Positions 1 to 7,234 of a DNA stretch of 32,508 nt are shown in pieces; the first letter of the stretch is position 1, and every line of letters starts with the position of its first letter. The notes under the pieces are model-generated. The model was not told where the DNA came from. It searched no databases and saw only the letters and a program-made list of their open reading frames with translations. Where the stretch lies: contig CAZSOQ010000030.1 of the NCBI GenBank assembly GCA_964608495.1, positions 1-32,508 of the forward strand, read 5' to 3'. The position numbers and the translations under genes are program-made. The DNA comes from JAKORR01 sp964608495. Lineage in GTDB: Bacteria; Armatimonadota; Zipacnadia; Zipacnadales; FEN-943.

Positions 1-1
1 G

Positions 2-2449
2 ATCTGGGGCGGGCACAGGTCCGGCGCGTTGGGCAACGACATCCACGCCACGGGCTCGGGGGGCGTCTCCGTCACGGGCGGCGACCGGCAGACCCTCGAG
101 CGCGGCGACAACTTCGCCACCAACAACTACATCCACCACGTGGCCCAGATCTGGAGGACCTACCGCGGCGGCGTCCTCATCAACGGCGTGGGCAACCTGG
201 CGAGCCACAACCTGATCCACGACTGCTATCACCAGGGCATCGGCATGGGCGGCAACGACAACGTGGTCGAGTACAACATCGTCCACCACACCAACCTCGG
301 CTCGGAGGACACGGGCGGGCTGTACATGTCCTCGCGCGACTACACGGCGCGGGGCAACGTCATCCGCTACAACGTCTTCCACCACCTGGGGGGCTTCGGC
401 AAGGCCAATTCCTGGCAGCCCCTCCAGGACGGCAAGGTCAAGTTCCAGTACCCGCAGTTCACCTGGGGCATCTACCTGGACGCCCCGGAGACGGGCGTGC
501 TCGTCTACGGCAACGTGCTGTACAGCGTGCCCATCTGCGGCCTGTTCAACCACAGCGGCAAGGACAACACCTGGGAGAACAACATCGTCGTGGACGCACC
601 GGCCTTCCGGGCGTCGGTTTGGGGCCAGGTGGACCTGTTCGAGACCTCCTGGCAGAAGCTTCGCCGAATCCGGGAAGAGGAGCTCCTGGACCTGTACCTG
701 AAGCACTACCCCGAGCTGGCGCGCTACGACGAGAACGAGCCGCGCCCGGCGACGATGTTCAACTGCAAGTTCGTGCGCAACATCGCCTACTACACCAGCG
801 ACGGGGGGAAGTGGCTGCGCGAGAGGAACGCCGGGGCGTGGGATGATGGGCAGTTCCTGTGGACCTATCGCGGCCACAAGGACGACTTCCCGGAGTTCGA
901 GTTCGACTACAACACGGTCTATGCGCCGCCGGGAATAGACCTGAGGGTCGAGATGACCCTCCTGCCCGACGCGCGCAAGCTCCTGACCTGGGACCAATGG
1001 CGCGAGACGGGCAAGGACGAGCACTCGGTTTTCGCGGACCCGATGTTCGTGGACCCCGCGAACCACGACTACCGGCTGAAGCCCGACTCGCCTGCCCTCA
1101 AGCTCGGCTTCAAGCCGATCCCCTTCGACCAGATCGGGCCCTACGAGGACGAGCTGCGCGCGAGCTGGCCTATTGTGGAGGCGCCGGGCGCCGCGGCGCT
1201 GGGCGACTTCACCACCGAGCGCTACTTCGAGGTGCCCGGGTTCGAGCCGGCGCCCGCCCGCGAGTCCACGCCGCGCCGGGGGGCCGGCAACTTCTTCGCC
1301 AAGCTCGCGGCCGGGCAGCCCGTGACGGTGGCGTGCTTCGCCGGCGGCAACCATGCCCAGGGCGGGTGGCTACCGGCCGTGGTCGAGGCGCTGCGCGAGC
1401 GCTACCCCGGGGTCGAGATCAAGGCCGTGGACGCAAGCATCTGTGGCTGCGTACGGGGCTCACGCTTCAGCGTGTACCGCTTCGGGCACGACGTGCTCAG
1501 CCACAAGCCCGACCTGGTCTTCGTGGACTTCGCGGCCGACGACAAGGAGACGAACATGGAGGCGATCTGGCAGGCCGTGGAGGGCATCGTGCGGCAGGCC
1601 TGGCGCGCCGACCCGGCCGTGGACCTGGTCTTCGTCTACGCCTTCCGGCCCGGCTACGAGGAGGCCTACGACGAGGGGGTCTGCCCCGCGCCGGTCTCGG
1701 CCTACGAGAAGCTGGCCGACCACTACGGCATCCCTTCGATCAACATGGGCCACCGCGTCGCGCGCATGGCCCGTGAGGGGACGCTGGTCATCAAGGCCTC
1801 GGCCGAGGAGGCCGCGAAGCTGGGCGACAAGCCCGTTTTCACCCACGACGGCGTCTACGCGTCCAAGGCCGCCTGGGAGCTATACGCGGGCTGCATCACG
1901 GAGGGCCTGGGGCGACTGGCGGAGGTCGCGGCGGCCGGCCGGCACGAGCTCCTGCCACCCTTCAGGCCCGACAACCTCGAGGCGGCGACCCTCGCGCCGA
2001 TAGGGCGGGCCATGCTCAGCGGCGAGTGGGAGCAGCTCCCGCCCGGCGACGTGGACGGCCGCAGCTTCTCTCGCCACTTCGACACGGTCTGGTACACCAG
2101 GACGCCGGGCGCGCGGCTGAGCTTCCGGTTCAGGGGCACGGAGGCGAGCGTCTTCGACCTGATCGGCCCGGACACAGGCCGGGTGAAGGTCACGGTGGAC
2201 GGGGCCGACGCCGGGGTGCGCGAGCGCGTGGACCCCTGGTGCTACTACCAGCGCCTGTCGGCCTTGTCGCTGGCGCAGGGCCTGCCCCCGGGCGAGCACA
2301 CGGTTACGCTGGAGCTGCTGCCCGATCCGCCCGACCGCAGCGTGCCCATCGCGGAGGCGAAGAAAGCCGACCGCTACGACGCGAAGGCTTTCGAGGGCGT
2401 AGCCTTGCGGCTGGGATGGCTGAGGCTGGTAGGTGAGCTTGTGGAATAG
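2..2449 (+). CDS. Right-handed beta-helix protein with C-terminal SGNH-hydrolase-like domain (5' partial)
   Basis: The reading frame is open to the left window edge, so the N-terminus is missing; the TTG at 29 is only an internal codon. Numbering from that TTG, residues 1 to about 380 have the Asn/Gly/His-rich repeats of parallel beta-helix proteins (NNYIHH, HNLIHD, YNIVHH, YNVFHH). They end with the usual closing segment (FVDPANHDYRLKPDSPAL). Residues about 429-640 resemble an SGNH/GDSL hydrolase: a GGW start block, a VFVDFAADD strand and a DGVYAS block. The expected catalytic Ser is Asn (GGN near 438) and the expected His after DGV is Tyr (near 609), so this domain may be inactive. A beta-sandwich-like tail (about 680-790) could bind carbohydrate. 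Such proteins are usually secreted and bind or cut polysaccharides. The family call is firm; substrate and activity are unknown. The gene converges on the ankyrin gene. Confidence 0.85.
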   Translation: MWGGHRSGALGNDIHATGSGGVSVTGGDRQTLERGDNFATNNYIHHVAQIWRTYRGGVLINGVGNLASHNLIHDCYHQGIGMGGNDNVVEYNIVHHTNLGSEDTGGLYMSSRDYTARGNVIRYNVFHHLGGFGKANSWQPLQDGKVKFQYPQFTWGIYLDAPETGVLVYGNVLYSVPICGLFNHSGKDNTWENNIVVDAPAFRASVWGQVDLFETSWQKLRRIREEELLDLYLKHYPELARYDENEPRPATMFNCKFVRNIAYYTSDGGKWLRERNAGAWDDGQFLWTYRGHKDDFPEFEFDYNTVYAPPGIDLRVEMTLLPDARKLLTWDQWRETGKDEHSVFADPMFVDPANHDYRLKPDSPALKLGFKPIPFDQIGPYEDELRASWPIVEAPGAAALGDFTTERYFEVPGFEPAPARESTPRRGAGNFFAKLAAGQPVTVACFAGGNHAQGGWLPAVVEALRERYPGVEIKAVDASICGCVRGSRFSVYRFGHDVLSHKPDLVFVDFAADDKETNMEAIWQAVEGIVRQAWRADPAVDLVFVYAFRPGYEEAYDEGVCPAPVSAYEKLADHYGIPSINMGHRVARMAREGTLVIKASAEEAAKLGDKPVFTHDGVYASKAAWELYAGCITEGLGRLAEVAAAGRHELLPPFRPDNLEAATLAPIGRAMLSGEWEQLPPGDVDGRSFSRHFDTVWYTRTPGARLSFRFRGTEASVFDLIGPDTGRVKVTVDGADAGVRERVDPWCYYQRLSALSLAQGLPPGEHTVTLELLPDPPDRSVPIAEAKKADRYDAKAFEGVALRLGWLRLVGELVE

Positions 2450-2480
2450 ACGCCGCCTCGCCTCCGGATCCTCTGCCGGG

Positions 2481-2546
2481 CGGGCCTTCAGCCCGGGGGT
2501 GTGGCCTTGTGGTGGCCCCCTTGTAGGGCGGGGCTTCAGCCCCGCC
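2481..2546. terminator. Two GC hairpins with CTTCAG core between convergent genes
   Basis: Two inverted repeats share the same core. The first is CGGGC-CTTCA-GCCCG at 2481-2495. The second is a perfect 8-bp stem GGCGGGGC / GCCCCGCC at 2527-2546 around a TTCA loop. They lie between the stop of the beta-helix gene (2449) and the stop of the ankyrin gene (2579), which converge, so a bidirectional terminator is the simplest reading. Neither has a long T-tract. The shared core also looks like a short dispersed intergenic repeat. Confidence 0.5.
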
Positions 2547-2578
2547 TCCGCCAGTCGCAGGCTTCAGTTCCCGCTGGC

Positions 2579-2920
2579 CTACTGCATGGACTGGGCCTGG
2601 CTAAGCAACCGGACGATGTCCTGGTGGTTGGCCCCGGCCGCAAGGTGCAGCGGCGTCTTGCCCCTATCGTCCTTGACGAAGGCCCTGGCGTTCTGCCGGA
2701 GTAGCTCCTGGACGACGTCAAGGTGCCCCGCCTTCGCGGCCAGATGGAGAGGAGTCCTGCCCTCCGGGCCCTTCATGTTGGGGTCAGCCCCTCCCTCGAG
2801 AAGAGCCGTAACAGTCCTGACGTCACCCCTTTCGGCCGCCTTCAGGAGGCTCTCGCCACAGCCGCCTAGCACGAGTGCCAACACGCCCACCAGCACGCCC
2901 GCGATCGCCAGGCCTCGCAT
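2579..2920 (-). CDS. Small ankyrin-repeat lipoprotein
   Basis: A 113-aa protein. I chose the ATG at 2920 because it gives a clean lipoprotein signal peptide: MRGLAIAG, a hydrophobic stretch, then lipobox LGGC with Cys21. A longer in-frame start at 3001 would bury this signal behind 27 unlikely residues. After the lipidated Cys come about three ankyrin repeats, at roughly 24-48, 49-82 and 83-113. Two have the classic TPLHLAA helix start and there is one GADPN beta-hairpin turn. Ankyrin repeats mediate protein-protein contacts. By inference it is anchored in a membrane facing the cell exterior or periplasm. The partner is unknown and no neighbour suggests one. A weak AAGGGA lies about 11 bases upstream of the start. 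Confidence 0.75.
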   Translation of the reverse strand: MRGLAIAGVLVGVLALVLGGCGESLLKAAERGDVRTVTALLEGGADPNMKGPEGRTPLHLAAKAGHLDVVQELLRQNARAFVKDDRGKTPLHLAAGANHQDIVRLLSQAQSMQ

Positions 2921-3394
2921 CTGGACCACCGTCCCTTGTGTCGCTCTCCTGCCCGAGGGACTCCCCCGCAGGCCCGCACCCCAAAGGCTCTCGACCGGCA
3001 CTACCCACCGTCTCGGCTAGCTCCGGTTGCTGGGGCTCTCGCGCGCACTTGCCTGGTCCCTTCGAGACGCAGGCCCTGGTCTCCTTCTGTCCCCGAGCGC
3101 AAGGCACGGGCAGAACCCCAGACTGCTGCGCAGAGACGGAGCAGCCCGCGCTGGCGCATGCGGCGAGGCCATGGGAGCCCACGCCCGAGGGGTGGCACCG
3201 CGCCCCGCAGCTTGCCCGCCCGCGCGCGAAGGAGTAAAGTCCCCACTCCGGAAGACCCGCGCGCGGACCCCTCCCCGATGCAACCCCTGGAACCGCTTGC
3301 CGCCCGCGCGGCACGGCGTTCCCGGCATCGTGACCTGGGGCCGCGCCGCGCCGCCGGAGACGACAGGCAGGACGAGGCAGGGGGTTTCTGACCC
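2921..3394. other. Intergenic region between divergent genes
   Basis: There are 474 bases between the ankyrin lipoprotein (minus) and the first phenylacetate-CoA ligase (plus). Overlapping short open frames here look like high-GC noise without recognisable domains. Visible structure includes an inverted repeat GAGAC (3064-3068) / GTCTC (3079-3083), a T-box-like 13-mer at 3190-3202, a GGAGT / ACTCC pair at 3231-3248, and a purine-rich ribosome binding site AGGGGG at 3379-3384. I found no convincing sigma70 promoter. Confidence 0.6.
3187..3248 (+). promoter_or_regulatory. T-box-like motif upstream of phenylacetate-CoA ligase (candidate)
   Basis: GGGTGGCACCGCG at 3190-3202 matches the T-box core (GGGTGG-N-ACCGCG) at every fixed position. 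That core binds the NCCA end of uncharged tRNA. GGGG (3189-3192) could pair with CCCC (3241-3244), with GC/GU alongside, leaving TGGCACC as the bulge expected of an antiterminator. It lies about 190 bases ahead of the ligase start, on the coding strand. Against it: I cannot fold a convincing Stem I or specifier loop from the 200 bases upstream, there is no poly-T terminator, and GC-rich DNA produces such strings more easily. It is a candidate only. Confidence 0.25.
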
Positions 3395-4708
3395 GTGACC
3401 AGTCCCCGGTACGACTTCGAGGCGGCCGATTGGCTCGGCCGCGACCAGATCCGGGCTCTCCAGGCCGAGCGCCTGCGAGACAGCCTGGCCCGCGCGGCCG
3501 AGACGCCCTTCTATCGGCAGCGCTTCTCCGAGACGGGCGTGGATGTCCCGTCCGTCCGCGGCCCCGAGCACCTGCAGGCCCTGCCCCTCACGAGCAAGGA
3601 CGATCTGCGCTCCGGCATGCCCTGGGGCTTCCTGGCGCTGCCGCGCCGCGAGGCCGTCCGGATGCACTACTCCTCCGGCACGACCGGCATAGCCACCGCT
3701 GTCTACCACTCGGCCGGCGACGTGCGGCGCTGGGCCGAGTGCGTGGCCCGGGGAATGCTTGCCGCGGGCGTCACGGCTGACGACATCTTCCAGAACATGA
3801 TGAGCTACGGGCTGTTCACCGGCGGCCTGGGGTTCCACTACGCCGGCGAGCTCATCGGCTGCCTGACCGTGCCCGTCGGCGGCGGGAACACGGCTCGACA
3901 GGTCCACATCATGCGCACCTTCGGGACCACCTGCCTGCACATCCTGCCCTCCTACGCCCTCCGCGTGGCCCTGTTCTGCGAGGAGGAGGGTCTCAGCGCC
4001 CGGGACGATCTGGCCGTCAGGATCATCTTCGTCGGCGGCGAGCCCCACACAGAGAGCACGCGCCGTCGTGTCGAGGAGCGGTTCGGCGCCTCGGTCTACA
4101 ACTGCTACGGCTTGTCCGAGCTGTGCGGGCCGGGCGTGGCCATGGAGTGCCAGGCGCAGCAGGGCCTGCACCTGCGCGAGGACCACTACATCGCCGAGAT
4201 CCTTGACCCTGTCACCCTCGAACCCCTACCCGAGGGCGAGCAGGGGGAGCTGGTGGTCACCACGCTCACCCGCGAGGCCATGCCCCTGGTCCGCTACCGG
4301 ACGAGGGACATCACGCGCATCCTCCCCGGCGAGTGTCCCTGTGGCCGCGCCCACCGTCGCATCGAGCGCATCCTGGGGCGCACGGACGACATGCTCACCG
4401 TCCGCGGCTGCAACGTGTACCCCATGCAGATCGAGCACGTGCTGATGGGCTACACGGAGCTGGGCAGCAACTGGACCATCACCCTGGACCGCGTGCGAGG
4501 CATGGACCGGATGACGGTGACCGTGGAGCTCAGCCCCACCTTCGGCGTGGACGAGGTCCGCGAGCTGGACGCGCTGCGCGAGCGCATCCAGCACGACTTG
4601 CGCGACGAGCTTCTCCTCACCCCGGAGGTCGAGCTTGCCGAGCCGGGCAAGCTACCGGTCAGCGAGGGCAAAGCGCAGCGGGTCTACGACCGGCGCGACG
4701 AGGAGTAG
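3395..4708 (+). CDS. paaK: Phenylacetate-CoA ligase family protein (AMP-forming aryl-CoA ligase)
   Basis: A 437-aa adenylate-forming enzyme, the usual length for the PaaK family. It would activate phenylacetate or a related arylacetate with ATP to arylacetyl-AMP and then form the CoA thioester in the cytoplasm. Visible motifs are the P-loop YSSGTTG (92-98), NCYGLSELCGPG (adenine/AMP region), VRYRTRDI, the family CPCGRAHRR segment, RTDDMLTVRGCNVYP (hinge) and a C-terminal SEGKAQRV that should carry the catalytic lysine. The GTG start at 3395 is preceded by AGGGGG about 10 bases upstream. A paralogue lies at 5301-6602 on the other strand inside the ior operon, so the two may differ in substrate. 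A T-box-like motif lies in its leader. The substrate (phenyl-, hydroxyphenyl- or indoleacetate) cannot be told from sequence. Confidence 0.88.
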   Translation: MTSPRYDFEAADWLGRDQIRALQAERLRDSLARAAETPFYRQRFSETGVDVPSVRGPEHLQALPLTSKDDLRSGMPWGFLALPRREAVRMHYSSGTTGIATAVYHSAGDVRRWAECVARGMLAAGVTADDIFQNMMSYGLFTGGLGFHYAGELIGCLTVPVGGGNTARQVHIMRTFGTTCLHILPSYALRVALFCEEEGLSARDDLAVRIIFVGGEPHTESTRRRVEERFGASVYNCYGLSELCGPGVAMECQAQQGLHLREDHYIAEILDPVTLEPLPEGEQGELVVTTLTREAMPLVRYRTRDITRILPGECPCGRAHRRIERILGRTDDMLTVRGCNVYPMQIEHVLMGYTELGSNWTITLDRVRGMDRMTVTVELSPTFGVDEVRELDALRERIQHDLRDELLLTPEVELAEPGKLPVSEGKAQRVYDRRDEE

Positions 4709-4743
4709 CCTCAAGTCGTCAGAGGGTGCAGGAAAGCGGCCCC

Positions 4744-4775
4744 CCGGGCGTCGAGGCCGGCCGAGACACGCCCGG
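4744..4775. terminator. Possible bidirectional terminator hairpin
   Basis: An 8-bp perfect stem CCGGGCGT (4744-4751) / ACGCCCGG (4768-4775) closes a 16-base loop that contains a further GGCCGGCC palindrome. It lies between the convergent ends of the plus-strand ligase (4708) and the minus-strand ACT gene (4848). There is no T-tract, so intrinsic termination is uncertain. Confidence 0.35.
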
Positions 4776-4847
4776 TCCCGACCCCAGCCCCCGCCTCAGC
4801 CCCGGGCTCTCCTTCACCACCGAGGCCGCGTCAGGCTCGGCCCGAGC

Positions 4848-5297
4848 TCAGAGGGAGTAGACCTGCTCGGGCTCGATCAGCGCCACGCCCGCCTCCTGGA
4901 GCAGCTCGATCGTTCGGGCCACGGACTCGTCGAGCACGCGGAAGACCACGAAGGCCTGGCCCTCCCGGGGCGTCACGAAGGCGTACATGTACTCGACGTT
5001 TGTCCCGGAGGCGCGCAGGGCGTTGAGCACCCGCGCCAGGCCGCCGGGCCGGTCCTCGAGCTGGGCCACCAGCACGTCGGTCTCGCTCACAGCGTGACCG
5101 TGCGCCTTGAGAACCTCCACCGCCCGCGCCGGATCGTTGACGATGATGCGCAGGATGCCGAAGTCCGACGTATCGGCGATGCAGAAGGCGCGGATGTTGA
5201 TGTCCTCCTGGCCCAGCAGCGTACACACGTCGGCCAGGCGCCCCGTCTTGTTCTCGAGGAAGACGGATACCTGCTTGGCGCACATCTGGCAGCTCAT
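4848..5297 (-). CDS. Tandem ACT-domain protein, last gene of the ior operon
   Basis: A 149-aa protein made almost entirely of two ACT domains: about 6-72 (QVSVFLENKTGRLADVCTLL start) and about 73-142 (VLVAQLEDRPGGLARVLNAL start). Both have the Gly-Arg/Gly-Gly-Leu turn where ACT domains bind amino acids. ACT pairs like this often sit beside phenylacetate-CoA ligase and indolepyruvate oxidoreductase genes. The likely role is sensing an aromatic or other amino acid and modulating a partner enzyme, probably the ligase; that role is inferred. Only three bases separate it from the stop of the upstream ligase, and its strong ribosome site GGAGGAGGTG overlaps that gene's end, so translation is probably coupled. 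Cys3 and Cys6 near the N-terminus are an unexplained CxxC. Confidence 0.87.
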   Translation of the reverse strand: MSCQMCAKQVSVFLENKTGRLADVCTLLGQEDINIRAFCIADTSDFGILRIIVNDPARAVEVLKAHGHAVSETDVLVAQLEDRPGGLARVLNALRASGTNVEYMYAFVTPREGQAFVVFRVLDESVARTIELLQEAGVALIEPEQVYSL

Positions 5298-5300
5298 CTG

Positions 5301-6602
5301 CTACACCTCCTCCCTCATATCTATCACCCGCTTGGCCTTGCCCTCGGACCGAGCGATGGTCTGTGGCTCGACGAGGCGCACTCTGGCCGAGATCGCGAGG
5401 GTCGCCTGAAGCTCCCGCGCTATCTGCTGCTCGAGCTGCTCCAGCCCGGCGATGGTGTCCGAGAACACCTCGGGCGACACCTCGACCTGCACCTCGAGCA
5501 TGTCCAGCCGTCCCTCGCGCGTCACGATTATCTGGTAGTGGGGCGCCACACCGCGGATGCGGCTGATGACCTCCTCGATCTGCGACGGGAACACGTTGAT
5601 GCCGCGGATGATCAGCATGTCGTCCGTGCGCCCCGTCAGCCGCGCCACCCGGGCGTGCGTCCGCCCGCAGACGCAGGGCCCGGGGTTGAGGGCGCTGATG
5701 TCCTTGGTGCGGTACCGGATGAGCGGCAGGCAGCGCTTGGTGATGCACGTGATCACCAGCTCCCCGCGCTCGCCCGGGGCCACCGGCTCCCCCGTCTCGG
5801 GAGACACGATCTCCGGGATGAAGTGGTCGTCGAAGACGTGCATCCCGTCCTTGGCCTCGCACTCGTTCGCCACGCCCGGCCCGATGATCTCGCTCAGCCC
5901 GTAGATGTCGTGAGCCGACAGGTTCAGCTTCTGCTCGATAGCCTGGCGCATGCCCTCGGACCACGGCTCGGCCCCGAAGATCCCGCTCTTGAGCTTAAGC
6001 CGGCCCATGTCAATCCCTTCGGCCTCGGCCGCGTCGGCCAGGGTCAGGGCATAGGACGGCGTGCAGGCCAGTACCGTCGTGCCCAGGTCCGCCATCATCT
6101 TGATCTGCCGCAGCGTGTTGCCCGCAGACATGGGGATGACGGTGCAGCCCACGAGCTCCCCCCCGTAGTGCAGGCCCAGCCCCCCGGTGAACAGGCCATA
6201 GCCGTAGGCGATCTGCAGGATGTCGTGGCTGGTGCCGCCGGAGCAGCAGATACACCGCGCGACCGTCTCGGCCCAGATCCCGATGTCCTCGCGCGTGTAG
6301 CCCACGACCGTCGGGTTGCCCGTCGTCCCCGACGAGGCGTGGGTCCTCACCACCTCGGCCAGGGGCACGGCGAACATACCGAAGGGGTAGGTCGCGCGCA
6401 GGTCCTCCTTCGTCGTGAAGGGCAGGTGCCTCAGGTCATCCACCGACCTGATGCCCTCCGGGTCCACGTCGGCCTGCTGCAGCTTCTCCCTGTAGTAGGG
6501 CACGGAGACCATCAGACGGGCGACCGTCTCCCGCAGTCGCCTCACCTGCAGCTCGCGCCGCTCCTCGATGTCCATGCACTCGTAGTATGGGTTCCAGATC
6601 AT
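5301..6602 (-). CDS. paaK: Phenylacetate-CoA ligase family protein in the ior operon
   Basis: A 433-aa cytoplasmic AMP-forming arylacetate-CoA ligase. Motifs include SSGTTG (90-95), YGYGLFTGGLGLHYGGE, IYGLSEIIGPGVANEC, IRYRTKDI, CVCGRTHARV, RTDDMLIIRGINVFPSQIEEV and a C-terminal SEGKAKRVID with the expected catalytic lysine. It is clearly a paralogue of the plus-strand ligase at 3395-4708 but keeps more canonical family residues. It starts one base after the iorB stop codon, with GGGAGG eight bases upstream of ATG. That places it in one operon with indolepyruvate oxidoreductase, so its product or substrate is probably the arylacetyl-CoA handled by IorAB. Direction of flux (salvage of arylacetate, or energy-yielding release) is not decided by sequence. 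Confidence 0.92.
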   Translation of the reverse strand: MIWNPYYECMDIEERRELQVRRLRETVARLMVSVPYYREKLQQADVDPEGIRSVDDLRHLPFTTKEDLRATYPFGMFAVPLAEVVRTHASSGTTGNPTVVGYTREDIGIWAETVARCICCSGGTSHDILQIAYGYGLFTGGLGLHYGGELVGCTVIPMSAGNTLRQIKMMADLGTTVLACTPSYALTLADAAEAEGIDMGRLKLKSGIFGAEPWSEGMRQAIEQKLNLSAHDIYGLSEIIGPGVANECEAKDGMHVFDDHFIPEIVSPETGEPVAPGERGELVITCITKRCLPLIRYRTKDISALNPGPCVCGRTHARVARLTGRTDDMLIIRGINVFPSQIEEVISRIRGVAPHYQIIVTREGRLDMLEVQVEVSPEVFSDTIAGLEQLEQQIARELQATLAISARVRLVEPQTIARSEGKAKRVIDMREEV

Positions 6603-6603
6603 G

Positions 6604-7188
6604 CTAGCTCCCTCCCGCGTCAGCCAGCTTCCGGCCCAGCAGAAAGGCCTGCCAGTTCACCTCGACCGCCCGAGGCTTCAGGCAAGCTTCGAAGGCTCCG
6701 TGCCAGGCCGCATCCTGTAGGTCCAGGAAGTGCCCGAGGACCCCCATCAGAAGGGAGTTCGCCGCGCGGGGCTCCCCGAGCCTCTCGGCCTCTTCGGTTG
6801 CCTTCACCACGACGCCCCTCTGCCGCAGACGCTCCTCGATCCCCTCGGGGTAGGTCGCCGCGCCCGAGGCCACCGTCATCGGCACGATCCGCCGCGCGTC
6901 GGCGATCACCCGCCCCTCGGGCCTGAGCATGGGCAGCGCCCGCACCGCCTCCAGCAGCTCCAGCGCCACCAGGAAGTCCGCCCCGGCCTCGGGGATCAGG
7001 GGCGAAAACAGGCGCTCGCCCTCGGCGATCCGCACGTGGCTCACCACGCTGCCGCCCCGCTGCGCCATGCCGTGGGTTTCCGCCTTCTTGGCGTCCCAAC
7101 CTGCCTGAAGCGCGGCCTCGGCCAGCACGTCGCTGGCCGTGACCACGCCCTGCCCACCTACTCCCGCGAAGAGGACGTTGACAACCAT
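6604..7188 (-). CDS. iorB: Indolepyruvate:ferredoxin oxidoreductase, beta subunit
   Basis: A 194-aa protein of the pyruvate/ketoisovalerate oxidoreductase gamma-domain family, the normal size for IorB. It opens with the family signature FAGVGGQGVVTAS (about 7-19) and has the conserved ETHGMAQRGGSVVSHVRI segment, which contacts the catalytic subunit and CoA/TPP site. With IorA it catalyses ferredoxin-linked, CoA-dependent oxidative decarboxylation of aryl-2-oxoacids (indolepyruvate, phenylpyruvate, hydroxyphenylpyruvate) to arylacetyl-CoA, a reversible reaction. The ATG at 7188 has AGGAAGG about a dozen bases upstream. It lies 46 bases after iorA and one base before the ligase, so it is the second gene of the operon. 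Confidence 0.93.
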   Translation of the reverse strand: MVVNVLFAGVGGQGVVTASDVLAEAALQAGWDAKKAETHGMAQRGGSVVSHVRIAEGERLFSPLIPEAGADFLVALELLEAVRALPMLRPEGRVIADARRIVPMTVASGAATYPEGIEERLRQRGVVVKATEEAERLGEPRAANSLLMGVLGHFLDLQDAAWHGAFEACLKPRAVEVNWQAFLLGRKLADAGGS

Positions 7189-7234
7189 CGCCGCCGGTAT
7201 CCTTCCTCTATCCTTCGCCGCCGGCCATCCCCGC

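Noticed and set aside
3061..3083. TTCGAGAC as a tRNA T-loop
   Set aside because: No acceptor, D or anticodon arms fold around it; only a short GAGAC/GTCTC stem is present.
4635..6926. A 763-codon plus-strand open frame across the ACT and ligase genes
   Set aside because: It is antisense to three well-recognised genes, is rich in His/Arg/Leu/Gly of the kind produced by high-GC shadows, and has no domain.
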